Shown piece after piece: positions 1 through 6,098 of a stretch of DNA of 7,980 nucleotides. Within the stretch, counting starts at the first letter, position 1. Each line of letters opens with the position of its first letter. Made by a program: the position numbers and the translations under genes. The notes below the pieces were generated by a model. That model saw only the letters and a list, made by a program, of their open reading frames with translations, was not told where the DNA came from and made no database searches. The stretch comes from an uncultured Eubacteriales bacterium. Lineage in GTDB: Bacteria > Bacillota > Clostridia > Oscillospirales > Acutalibacteraceae. Location: the NCBI GenBank assembly GCA_934444695.1, contig CAKSDF010000093.1, positions 1-7,980 on the forward strand, read 5' to 3'.

Positions 1-27
1 ACAAAAAAACCGAGAAACACGCAAAAG

Positions 28-63
28 AAAAGACGATTTTCTGCAGAAAATCGTCTTTTTTTT
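28..63 (-). terminator. Palindromic intrinsic terminator, probably bidirectional
   Basis: A perfect inverted repeat (arms 28-43 and 44-59, centre CTGCAG) lies about 30 bases past the stop codon of the minus-strand gene that ends at 91. It is followed by a run of eight T on the plus strand and by TTTCTTTT on the minus strand. Either direction could therefore terminate. The placement fits the end of the membrane-protein transcript, and it may also serve a convergent gene beyond the left edge. Confidence 0.8.
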
Positions 64-90
64 GGCTCATTGCACCGAAAAAATTATCGG

Positions 91-957
91 TTACTCAAAA
101 GAAACAGTTTTTGCCCACTCAAAAATTTTCGGACTGTACTCATAGGCATTTTCTGTAAGGGTAGCAAACTGCACCAGCCAAAATGCATCATTCGCTTTAT
201 AAACAAATGAAAAGTATTTATATGTATCCCTTGTATCAGGATTTGTAAATTCATATTCGAACGTAGTCAATCCTTCTATGTTTTCTATCTTAGATGAAGA
301 AAAATTATTATTTTGTATTACCAACTCACCGTATTGTTCCAAAGTGTAATTTTGAAAACCATCAGCCAATGTAAACTCTTCTTTCAATGCGAATACAGCC
401 ACATTTTTTGAATCGTATGCAACAGTATATTTCTCAACTTCTGCTTTTATAAATTCATCCGTCAAGGTAATGGTCATTCCATTGGAAGAAAAATCTTTCG
501 GCTCGGGCGTATTATTTAAAAAAAGAACAGAAGTAATTAAATACCCGACAACAACACCCACAATAATAGCTATGATTAATATGAGTATGCCCTTTCGGGT
601 ACCACGCTTACGGTTTGCAATGTTTTCTTCGCTTTCGTTGTTATCAAAACGAAAAGCATTTCCATTTGCAGGGCCGAACTTGTTTTTACCGGAAAGAAAA
701 ATACTTTCTTGCCCCTCGGGAAGTTGATAATAATCGTTGCAATAGTTTTTGCTTAGGTTATCTGCAATTACAAATATTTTTGCTTTCTGTTCTTCAATTT
801 GAAAGGTTTTTTCTTCTCCGTTTTTCAAATCGCCGATTTTTCGGCAGGGTATATCGTTTATACGAATCTCGTTTGAAGTGGAATCTTCTATATAAATTTT
901 CATTTTTGCAAGGCCGGCCACAGAACTTTTTTCTCTTTTGATTGTTAGATCTCGCAT
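91..957 (-). CDS. Membrane-anchored protein of unknown function
   Basis: A 288-residue protein. Residues 1-118 form a charged, probably cytoplasmic beta-rich domain (IYIED near 21, NGEEKTFQI near 46-54, FLSGKNKF near 87-94). A basic NRKRGTRKG stretch (115-123) precedes one transmembrane helix at about 124-147, which predicts an N-in, C-out topology. The outer domain (about 155-288) ends in a pattern like FWLVQFATL...FEWAKTVSF, which resembles the DUF1795/DcrB or PsbP-like fold; that likeness is judged by eye. I recall similar unnamed proteins in Clostridia but know of no assigned function. The ATG at 955-957 is preceded by AGGGGG (965-970 on the complement) and by a good promoter. The gene stands alone, bounded by its own promoter and terminator. 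It is certainly coding; the function is unknown. Confidence 0.9.
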   Translation of the reverse strand: MRDLTIKREKSSVAGLAKMKIYIEDSTSNEIRINDIPCRKIGDLKNGEEKTFQIEEQKAKIFVIADNLSKNYCNDYYQLPEGQESIFLSGKNKFGPANGNAFRFDNNESEENIANRKRGTRKGILILIIAIIVGVVVGYLITSVLFLNNTPEPKDFSSNGMTITLTDEFIKAEVEKYTVAYDSKNVAVFALKEEFTLADGFQNYTLEQYGELVIQNNNFSSSKIENIEGLTTFEYEFTNPDTRDTYKYFSFVYKANDAFWLVQFATLTENAYEYSPKIFEWAKTVSFE

Positions 958-982
958 TTAGATTTCCCCCTTCTTATAAAAT

Positions 983-1011
983 ATTTTAGCATAACACAGC
1001 ATTAATCGCAA
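983..1011 (-). promoter_or_regulatory. SigmaA-type promoter of the membrane-protein gene
   Basis: On the minus strand, TTGCGA (1006-1011) and TAAAAT (983-988) are separated by exactly 17 bases, with an extended -10 TGC just before the -10 hexamer. The -10 lies 25 bases upstream of the start codon. A hairpin-forming repeat (GTCAT at 1027-1031 with ATGAC at 1054-1058, plus CCC/GGG inside) sits just upstream of the -35 and could be an operator. Confidence 0.75.
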
Positions 1012-1090
1012 TATATTTTAATTCAAGTCATCCCTAAGGGCCTTTTTGGGGAAATGACATCTTTTGAAATTCTACCATAAAAATCGGCAT

Positions 1091-1124
1091 AAAAAAACCA
1101 GAAACCGCTGTGGCTTCTGGTTTT
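1091..1124 (-). terminator. Terminator of tRNA-fMet
   Basis: The hairpin arms are 1098-1106 and 1112-1120 with a 5-base loop, flanked by an A-run at 1091-1097 that gives seven U in minus-strand RNA. One position (1104/1114) pairs only as G-U on the minus strand; on the plus strand it would be an A-C mismatch. That fixes the direction. It lies about 32 bases past the CCA end of the tRNA. Confidence 0.85.
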
Positions 1125-1155
1125 ACAGCCCCGATATCTTTTCGGTGCTACTTTT

Positions 1156-1231
<76 letters not shown>

Positions 1232-1271
1232 ATATTTTGTTTTTATGCCGCTTTCCTTAACGGCGAAGGCT

Positions 1272-1300
1272 ATTATACCACAGTCGCTTTGAAATTGCAA
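1272..1300 (-). promoter_or_regulatory. Promoter of tRNA-fMet
   Basis: On the minus strand, TTGCAA (1295-1300), a 17-base spacer and a perfect TATAAT (1272-1277). The -10 ends about 40 bases before the tRNA 5' end, which fits a short leader removed by RNase P. It lies between the 6S RNA and the tRNA, so the tRNA does not depend on read-through. Confidence 0.85.
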
Positions 1301-1568
1301 CCCCTTAAGCAAAACTTTTTTAAATAAATATTTGCAAGGCTAATCTCAATTTCATCTCATACGGCCGACAAACTCTCTTTACACAAACAAAGCATAGCAA
1401 CAAGCGCGGCCGCCCGGTATTCATTCACCGGCGTTTTACCGCACCTCAGCCGCAGCATATAAAACCGCCTTAAAAGCCTGCTGCCTGCCGCTGCTCAAAC
1501 GATTATGCTCGTCGCATACGTCCGTTCAACAGCACACACTTAACAGCCGCTGATAAAATTTACACGAG
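1301..1568. other. Intergenic spacer with no recognisable gene
   Basis: Stops occur in all frames of any length and no ribosome binding site is linked to a plausible start. Short inverted repeats are visible on the minus strand, such as CCGGT/ACCGG around 1414-1435, but none is followed by a U-tract. I therefore see no clear terminator for the 6S RNA, whose 3' end may be set by processing. Confidence 0.6.
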
Positions 1569-1757
1569 TTCCCCGCCCTGCCGTAGAACGGCCGATTCAT
1601 AACCTGTCTACGGACAGGTGGGTGCCCTCCCCGATGCTTTGTGCTTCCAACGTCCGGCAAATGCCGGGAGGCCTGCATACCCACACCGGGAGCCGAGCTC
1701 CCTATTAAAAACTTGTAGGGTTATAATGGCCGCAATGTTCGCGGACAGGGCAGGAAA
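1569..1757 (-). ncRNA. ssrS: 6S RNA, regulator of RNA polymerase
   Basis: 6S RNA mimics an open promoter and sequesters the housekeeping sigma-factor RNA polymerase in stationary phase. On the minus strand the two ends pair as a closing stem: 1746-1757 with 1569-1580, twelve pairs including G-U, continuing after a one-base bulge with CCG/CGG. A second helix pairs GCGGCC with GGCCGT. The 3' side of the central bubble carries a hairpin, ACCTGTC-CGTA-GACAGGT, directly after GGCACCCACCT. E. coli 6S has the same layout, with CACCUUGAACC followed by a hairpin at this place. The apical arm pairs GTGGGT with ACCCAC and holds GGAAGCACAAAGC. The identification rests on architecture and remembered family motifs. 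A TATAAA -10-like element lies at 1769-1774 without a convincing -35. Mature ends are estimated from the stem. Confidence 0.83.
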
Positions 1758-1927
1758 AACCCGCTTGATTTATATTTATTTTTGACATTCTTCGGCCGCT
1801 GCCGACCCGATCACAGTGCGCTGCACTCGATTTACAAAAATCCGGCATCCGCCATTTCTGCCGCCGGTAATCAGGGCAAGCTTAAACAGGCAGTGTTCAA
1901 TGGGCGGATGCTTAAAGAGCGGTTCGC

Positions 1928-1987
1928 TCGGTCAAGGCGCAATTGCTCGGTCGATCAGCAAGTCGGTCGATCAGCGATTGATCGGTC
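1928..1987. repeat. Irregular tandem TCGGTC repeats
   Basis: TCGGTC begins at 1928, 1947, 1963 and 1982, so the spacing is 19, 16 and 19 bases. The two central copies extend to an identical 13-mer, TCGGTCGATCAGC. The cluster lies just beyond the stop codon of the DUF1292 gene, between it and the 6S RNA. No U-tract hairpin is formed, and the units are too short and too few for a CRISPR array. Confidence 0.5.
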
Positions 1988-2010
1988 AATCAAAAATCGG
2001 CAGTTTTCGA

Positions 2011-2316
2011 TTATTCTTCTATATCGAAAATGTCATCAAGACGTCCCGAAAAGAAATCTGCCACGCGGCTGAATTCTTCCTCATCAGCGATTTCTTCAAA
2101 ATACTGATCGTCGCCGTCGTCGACCTGTTTCATTATGACCAGAGGATCGCTGTCGTCCAGCGCCTCCTTGGGATCATCGTAAACCGGAAGCATAGCAACA
2201 TAGTGGCCGTCCTCAAAATCAGCTTCATCGAGCACCTCAAAGGTAAACTCGTTGCCTTCGTCGTCGCTGAGAGTGTATATGTCGGGAGTTTCTTCAAACA
2301 GTTCTTTATCTTCCAT
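2011..2316 (-). CDS. DUF1292 family small acidic protein
   Basis: A 101-residue, very acidic cytoplasmic protein. The core pattern, DIYTLSDDEGNEFTFEVLD at about 12-30 and then YVAMLPVYDD, is typical of DUF1292 (PF06949), a widespread Firmicutes family of unknown function. In many genomes it lies near the ruvX-like/alaS cluster, but here it stands alone. The start is the ATG at 2314-2316: AGGAG (2324-2328) sits 7 bases upstream. A start nine codons further out is possible but would place that Shine-Dalgarno inside the gene. The C-terminal third (DDGDDQYFEEIADEEEF) is almost all acidic. It has its own promoter. Family assignment is fairly firm; the role is not known. Confidence 0.9.
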   Translation of the reverse strand: MEDKELFEETPDIYTLSDDEGNEFTFEVLDEADFEDGHYVAMLPVYDDPKEALDDSDPLVIMKQVDDGDDQYFEEIADEEEFSRVADFFSGRLDDIFDIEE

Positions 2317-2352
2317 AAAAATTCTCCTAAAGATAATAATCACTACCCTTTT

Positions 2353-2381
2353 ATTTTACCCAATCCCGAGCGAATAGTCAA
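2353..2381 (-). promoter_or_regulatory. Promoter of the DUF1292 gene
   Basis: On the minus strand, TTGACT (2376-2381) and TAAAAT (2353-2358) with a 17-base spacer, about 37 bases upstream of the chosen ATG. It is close to the sigmaA consensus. It points away from the plus-strand promoter at 2471, so the two units are divergent. Confidence 0.75.
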
Positions 2382-2470
2382 TCATTATTTTAAATTTATG
2401 CTCAAAACCTTTGGATAAGGCTTGTTTATATTAAATATATAAAAAATTCTTAAAAATATTAAAAAAACTA

Positions 2471-2499
2471 TTGACAAAATACAATTGATGTGCTATTGT
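2471..2499 (+). promoter_or_regulatory. Strong plus-strand promoter without a recognised gene
   Basis: A perfect -35 TTGACA (2471-2476), a 17-base spacer, an extended TGC and -10 TATTGT (2494-2499). The 50 bases before it are rich in A and T tracts (2435-2470), like an UP element. It is the best plus-strand promoter in the window and drives the orphan region that follows. Confidence 0.75.
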
Positions 2500-2505
2500 A
2501 TAGAT

Positions 2506-2946
2506 GACGAAAGGATATATGATAAGCCCACGAAGGAAGATGGGCCAAAAGACTTACAATGAAAGGACTGATACCGATGCAGAACGAGGAACAAATATGC
2601 GTCGGTGCGGGCGGTTTTTAAAAAGGTCGAAAAGCAGCAACAAAGGTTTGCAATGAGCGATGTTAAGCAATATGAAAAAACGCCCGACCGACCGATCGAA
2701 CAATTTTCATATATATGTAAGCCTATAAACAATTGAAGACTTTTTTCAAATTGTGTTTAATCCTTGATATTTAATTAAGTTCATCAAATTTAATTGTTCA
2801 TTTATTTTAAAATTACGGTAAGGACCAATGTGGTATTAAATTAATTATGACCCTCCTAAGGGTAAATAAATATTGACATTATCTTTTAATCCTTCCGATC
2901 TCAAAAACGGGAAGGGCCGGGCGAAAGCTCGGCTCTTTTCGTTTTT
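2506..2946 (+). other. Orphan plus-strand transcription unit, structured RNA or small-peptide gene
   Basis: The predicted transcript starts near 2506, and the first convincing plus-strand terminator ends near 2946. No known RNA or protein family was recognised. Early structure: hairpin GCCCA/TGGGC (2526-2530 with 2541-2545) exposes GAAGGAAG, and a 9-pair hairpin (2573-2581 with 2598-2606) exposes GAGGAA. AGGA occurs at 2512, 2534, 2564 and 2587, twice inside loops. That is reminiscent of CsrA-sponge or anti-Shine-Dalgarno decoy RNAs, but this is inference. The stretch 2740-2900 is AT-rich with no gene seen; a second TTGACA (2873-2878) lacks a good -10. Whether one transcript spans the whole interval is unproven. 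Confidence 0.35.
2577..2736 (+). pseudogene. Possible frameshifted small gene
   Basis: An ATG at 2577, 9 bases after AAAGGA, opens a frame that reads MQNEEQICVGAGGF and stops at TAA 2619-2621. In the next frame, from 2620, the sequence continues plausibly as KKVEKQQQRF, then MSDVKQYEKTPDRPIEQF, to a TGA at 2734-2736. The join is at a T5A5 run (2615-2624), where one extra T would cause exactly this shift. The joined product would be about 52 residues. Alternatives: the ATG at 2653, preceded by AAAGG, starts a 27-residue peptide on its own. A third frame (2519-2656, 45 residues, Arg/Lys-rich, AAAGGA close before its ATG) overlaps that start by ATGA. None matches a family I recognise, and all three could be chance. 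Confidence 0.25.
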
Positions 2947-2951
2947 ATTTT
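2903..2951 (+). terminator. Long plus-strand intrinsic terminator
   Basis: Arms 2903-2922 and 2927-2946 pair over 20 positions around a GAAA loop, followed by a T-rich tail. Four positions (2910, 2911, 2915, 2920) pair only as G-U in plus-strand RNA and would be C-A mismatches on the minus strand, so the plus direction is meant. It lies tail-to-tail with the purine nucleoside phosphorylase gene, which ends at 3032, and could stop that transcript only weakly. Confidence 0.8.
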
Positions 2952-2970
2952 CTCTTTTCGTTTTTATTTT
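2933..2970 (+). repeat. 19-bp perfect tandem duplication of the terminator tail
   Basis: CTCTTTTCGTTTTTATTTT occurs at 2933-2951 and again, without a gap, at 2952-2970. The first copy is part of the terminator's 3' arm plus its U-tract; the second supplies an alternative arm and a second U-tract. Slippage during replication is the likely origin. Confidence 0.9.
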
Positions 2971-3031
2971 TTTGATGCTTTTCTTTGTTCCTTTTTCGAT
3001 TTAAAGGCTTTTAATCAAGTCGGCAGCACGC

Positions 3032-3850
3032 TCAAAGCTTGCTGCACAGAGCGGTCATAAGGGCGCTGAATTTTTGTTCAACCATTTTTGAGGTCTCCAT
3101 TACCTCATCGTGAGAAAGAGGTTTATCGGTTATTCCTGCGGCCATATTTGTTATGCAGGAAATTCCCATTACCTTTATGCCGCAGTGGTTTGCCACTATC
3201 GCTTCGGGCACGGTGGACATTCCGCAGGCATCGCAGCCAAAACCCCTTATGGCGCGTATTTCGACGGGAGTTTCATATGTGGGACCGGGGGTGTAGCAAT
3301 AAACGCCTTCTTTGAGATTTATAGAAAGCTCCTTTGCTGCTTCTCTCGCCTTGTCCGAAAGCTGCTTTGAATAAGCCTCGCTCATTGACGGAAAGCGAGG
3401 GCCGAAACGCTCGTCATTTTTCCCGAAAAGAGGATTGTCGCAAAAAAGCGAAAAATGATCGGTTATGAGCATTAAATCTCCCGGGCAAAAGGAGGTGTTG
3501 ACCGCTCCTGCGGCGTTGGTCAGCACAAGGTTTTTTACTCCAAGCAGCGACAACACCCTGACATACAGTGTAACATCGGCCATATCGTAGCCCTCGTATC
3601 GATGGAATCGCCCCTGCATAGCCAAAATAGCCTTATTCCCTGCCCTTCCGAGAATCAGCTTGCCCTCGTGACCAACCACGGTCGACACGGGGAACTCGGG
3701 AACATCGGCAAAAGCAACGGTGTTTATTCTCTCGATCGAACTGCCGAAAGCGCCCAGTCCGCTTCCCAGCACCACCGCCGTATCGGGGATAAAATCAAGG
3801 GTGTTTTTTAAATAGTCGGCCGCTTTTTTTGCTCTTTCGTAAACAGACAT
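3032..3850 (-). CDS. punA: Purine nucleoside phosphorylase, trimeric type
   Basis: Catalyses phosphorolysis of purine (deoxy)nucleosides to the free base and (deoxy)ribose-1-phosphate, a cytoplasmic salvage step. The 272 residues match the usual family length. Visible motifs: GSGLG (29-33, phosphate loop Ser30), GRFHRYEG (80-87, Arg81, His83, Tyr85), NAAGAVN (112-118), GPTYETP (189-195, base-binding Glu193), GMSTVPE (210-216) and ITNMAAG (233-239). Asn235 sits where the human enzyme has Asn243, which in this family indicates preference for 6-oxopurines (guanosine, inosine). The equivalents of human His257 (His247) and Met219/Ser220 (211/212) are present. The ATG at 3848-3850 has AGGA 8 bases upstream; a start 14 codons further out lacks a ribosome binding site. 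It stands alone with no deo or pur neighbours, and I found no clear promoter. Confidence 0.97.
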   Translation of the reverse strand: MSVYERAKKAADYLKNTLDFIPDTAVVLGSGLGAFGSSIERINTVAFADVPEFPVSTVVGHEGKLILGRAGNKAILAMQGRFHRYEGYDMADVTLYVRVLSLLGVKNLVLTNAAGAVNTSFCPGDLMLITDHFSLFCDNPLFGKNDERFGPRFPSMSEAYSKQLSDKAREAAKELSINLKEGVYCYTPGPTYETPVEIRAIRGFGCDACGMSTVPEAIVANHCGIKVMGISCITNMAAGITDKPLSHDEVMETSKMVEQKFSALMTALCSKL

Positions 3851-3870
3851 TTTTCTTTTCCTTTCGTTTT

Positions 3871-3939
3871 TTGCCCGGCAACTGATTTGCACGGCAAAAG
3901 GGGGTTTATTTGCGGCAAGTCTTTATTTGTTATTTGCCG
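3871..3939. promoter_or_regulatory. Cluster of GGCAA/TTGCC half-sites upstream of the phosphorylase gene
   Basis: Five copies of the same pentamer in either orientation fall within 69 bases: TTGCC 3871-3875, GGCAA 3877-3881, 3893-3897 and 3914-3918, and TTGCC 3934-3938. The first two form the perfect palindrome TTGCCCGGCAA (3871-3881). TTTTGCC (3869-3875) can also pair with GGCAAAA (3893-3899), and CGGCAA (3913-3918) with TTGCCG (3934-3939). They could be operator sites or leader-RNA stems for the gene that starts at 3850. No known riboswitch pattern was recognised. Confidence 0.4.
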
Positions 3940-4022
3940 GAGGTTTGATGTTGTTTCGTGATTGCTTATTCTTGTTTTGCGCTATCTTTTTGTTGGGCAT
4001 AAATTATTCTGTTTGTGCTGAA

Positions 4023-4167
4023 TCGGATAAGGACAAACCGATTTAAGGAAGGATGTTTCTCTTTTATGCATTTTTGCCGTAGGGTTTGCAATACAGCTGT
4101 TTTTCAAAGCATTGCCTCAACACCCGCGGGCAAATCGACGGCTTAGGAACGGTTTGTCTTTATCGGA
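4023..4167. repeat. Long-spaced inverted repeat in the phosphorylase/dockerin intergenic region
   Basis: 4026-4040 pairs with 4150-4164 over 15 consecutive positions, 14 Watson-Crick and one G-U in plus-strand RNA. After one mismatch, two more pairs follow, out to 4023/4167. The left arm also forms a small local hairpin, AATCGG/CCGATT (4021-4026 with 4038-4043). The 109 bases enclosed hold no gene that I can see. It may be a structured RNA or a degenerate small inverted-repeat element; no clear target-site duplication flanks it. Confidence 0.45.
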
Positions 4168-4192
4168 CACAGTACCCGATGTTCGCTTACAA

Positions 4193-4222
4193 AGCCGCCC
4201 GCAAAAACATTCGCGGGCGGCT
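4193..4222 (-). terminator. GC-rich hairpin downstream of the dockerin gene, weak terminator
   Basis: AGCCGCCCGC (4193-4202) and GCGGGCGGCT (4213-4222) form a perfect 10-bp stem with a 10-base loop, about 110 bases past the stop codon of the dockerin gene. The minus-strand U-tract is poor (TTTGT). A second, imperfect stem (4261-4270 with 4305-4318) lies closer to the stop. Either could end or stabilise the dockerin mRNA. Confidence 0.45.
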
Positions 4223-4334
4223 GTTATTATGTTATTTTTCAAAAGGAGATTTTAGAAAGCCTGCCATTTGCTCTGCCCATTGTCAGAACCGGCTTTTGCC
4301 TTCACAAATCTTTGGCAGTTTAAACAGTCTATTT

Positions 4335-6092
4335 TTAATACAACTGATTGGGGATATCAACGGTGGGAAGCTTGTCGCGAAGCTTGACCGCAAACTGCAG
4401 AATGGCAAGTGCATCGGAAGTGTCGATGGTTCCGTCGATATTTACATCGGCGGCCTTCTCAGCATTCTCATCGAGAGTACGGGAACCGACAAACGCCTGG
4501 AGGGTCCAGAGTGCGTCGGTAGTGTCGATTTCTCCGCTGCCGTCAACATCGCCGTAATTTACGGGAGTGGTCGGAATCGGGATGGGTCGGTTTATCATTC
4601 TGTCGTAGTTTTTAATGTGAATCTTGGCTTTTTCATCGCCGTAGGTGTCGACAAAGCTGTCAAAAGCAGCTATCGCCACTTGAACAAACTCTGCATTCTC
4701 AGGATTGTTGAAATCATCGATGCTGTCGATGGTCTCGTCAACCGATTTTGCAGTCTTAACCATATCGTTGTATTCGTTAACAAGGTTGGCATACGTTGTT
4801 TCGGCATTTACAATTGTTTCATAATACTTTGCTATGTCTGCAATTTCAGCAAGGTCGCCGATTTCGGCAACGGCGTCATCATAAGCCTTACGGGCAGCTT
4901 TAATAAGATCGCCGCTGTCCACGGGAATGTCGGGGTCATATTTAACTTCGCCTATGGCATTAACCGCATCTCTGAGGCGGTCAAAATAGCTCATATCTAC
5001 AGTACGTTTAAGGTCGATGCTCTTCAAGGTAAAGCTGGCGTTACTGTTGACGCAGAGAGCCGCACGGTAATCGCCCTCTTCATCGGCGGTAAAGGGAACC
5101 GAGATAATTCCGTCTTCGGGAAGATTTTTATCGGTAAAGACCTTTTCATCAAAAGGCTGACCGTCTTTAGTGATCTTAACAGATAAAACAGCGCTGTTTT
5201 CTCTAATGAAAGTGTAATCAAGGGCATATTCAAAGAAATAGTTGCCTTTAGACAGGGCCTTTCCGGCGCTGCCCACAAGAACGGTATCAGTGCAATCCTT
5301 TGCCTTTTCAGCCGAGAAATAAAGGCCGGGATTCAGGGAAAGGTTATCGCACTCGACATAGTTTTCGGGATCGGCAAGATGATCAGCGACGTTATAGGGG
5401 TTGGAGATCGATGCATCCATATCAAGCACCGGAGTGAAGGGATCAACGTCCAGATCATACACATACATTCTGTAATGTTTGAAATTGGTGAAGCCGTTTG
5501 TGTAGAAACGGAATTCCGATTCGCCCGAAGGAGTAATGGTTTCTCCGCCGCTTGTATCGGTGGCGGGAATTTCTATGGTCATTTCCACCGTCTTATAGGG
5601 ATAACCATAGGTCTCGTCGTAGGAAACCGGGGCGTTTTCATAAGCCTCTTTTGTAAGGGGGGTGGAGGTATAGGTTTTGTCTATTGGAGCATATACCCAA
5701 CAATCGGCGTTGAACCAGTTGTCAACGCTGTCGGTCCAGTCTACGGCAGAAGGATCGGGAGAAATGTAATCTTCCACCCATACCTGCGCCTCGCAAAGAT
5801 ATGTATGTCCCGCAGTAACGGTCAGATAGTTGCCGACGCTGGGGGAAAGGTATGCCCATATGCCGTATCCGTGGTTTCCTATGGATACCGCACGGCTGGA
5901 AGTGCTGTATTTTCCGTCAAGCTCGGTGGTCAGTCCCGCTGCAGTCATATCTTTGAACTCATTTGCTCCGTAGTGCTTGGTTGTGACAACCACATTTTCT
6001 GTGTCTTCAGCAACCGACGGAACAACCGCAAAAAGATTTAAAACCATCAGAAAGGACAGGCAAAATGCCAAAGATCATAAAGCTTTCTTCAT
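4335..6092 (-). CDS. Secreted dockerin protein with an in-frame TGA at codon 6
   Basis: Read from the ATG at 6090-6092 this is a 585-codon frame: MKKAL, TGA (6075-6077), then SLAFCLSFLMVLNLF and VPSVA/ED, a textbook signal peptide apart from the stop. Cleavage is likely near residue 28. After it come a beta-rich module (about 38-220), a second one (255-362), a helical segment (about 368-500, IGEVKYDP then ARKAYDDA), a proline-rich linker and a type I dockerin (about 512-578). Both calcium loops are present, DVDGSGEIDTTD and DVNIDGTIDTSD. No glycosidase or protease motif was seen, so the role is probably structural or carbohydrate-binding; the fold of the beta modules is inference. The upstream gene is a paralogue and likely cotranscribed. 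Without read-through, only weak initiation at TTG 6069-6071 could express it, lacking the lysines of the signal peptide. This may be a recent pseudogene. Confidence 0.85.
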
Positions 6093-6098
6093 AAAAAT

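Noticed and set aside
1569..1757. SRP RNA or RNase P RNA instead of 6S
   Set aside because: The SRP domain IV signature (GGAAGGAAGCAGC type) and the RNase P core motifs are absent, while the end-to-end stem plus bubble hairpin fits 6S.
1928..1987. CRISPR-like array
   Set aside because: Repeat units are only 6-13 bases and spacers 3-13 bases, far below CRISPR dimensions.
1816..2418. 200-codon plus-strand frame across the TCGGTC repeats and the DUF1292 gene
   Set aside because: It runs antisense through a gene with its own promoter, ribosome binding site and recognised family; the composition looks non-coding.
2493..2732. 79-codon minus-strand frame
   Set aside because: It is antisense to the strong plus-strand promoter and has no ribosome binding site; the Cys/Ser/Leu-rich product looks random.
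2873..2901. Second plus-strand promoter from TTGACA at 2873
   Set aside because: No acceptable -10 hexamer lies 16-18 bases downstream (CGATCT at 17), so only the -35 matches.
3851..3892. Longer start for the nucleoside phosphorylase
   Set aside because: The 14 extra codons lack a ribosome binding site and cover the AGGA that serves the ATG at 3850; the family usually starts near that point.
4086..5186. 366-codon open frame on the plus strand
   Set aside because: It lies antisense to the dockerin gene, has no ribosome binding site or family motif, and its openness follows from the codon bias of the true gene on the other strand.
5379..6041. 220-codon open frame on the plus strand
   Set aside because: Antisense shadow of the same dockerin gene; no plausible start signal and no recognisable domain.
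6075..6077. TGA as selenocysteine or as a reassigned sense codon
   Set aside because: Selenocysteine in a signal peptide makes no sense, and only a 4-bp stem follows. Two other genes here end in TGA and Trp is encoded by TGG, so code reassignment is not supported.
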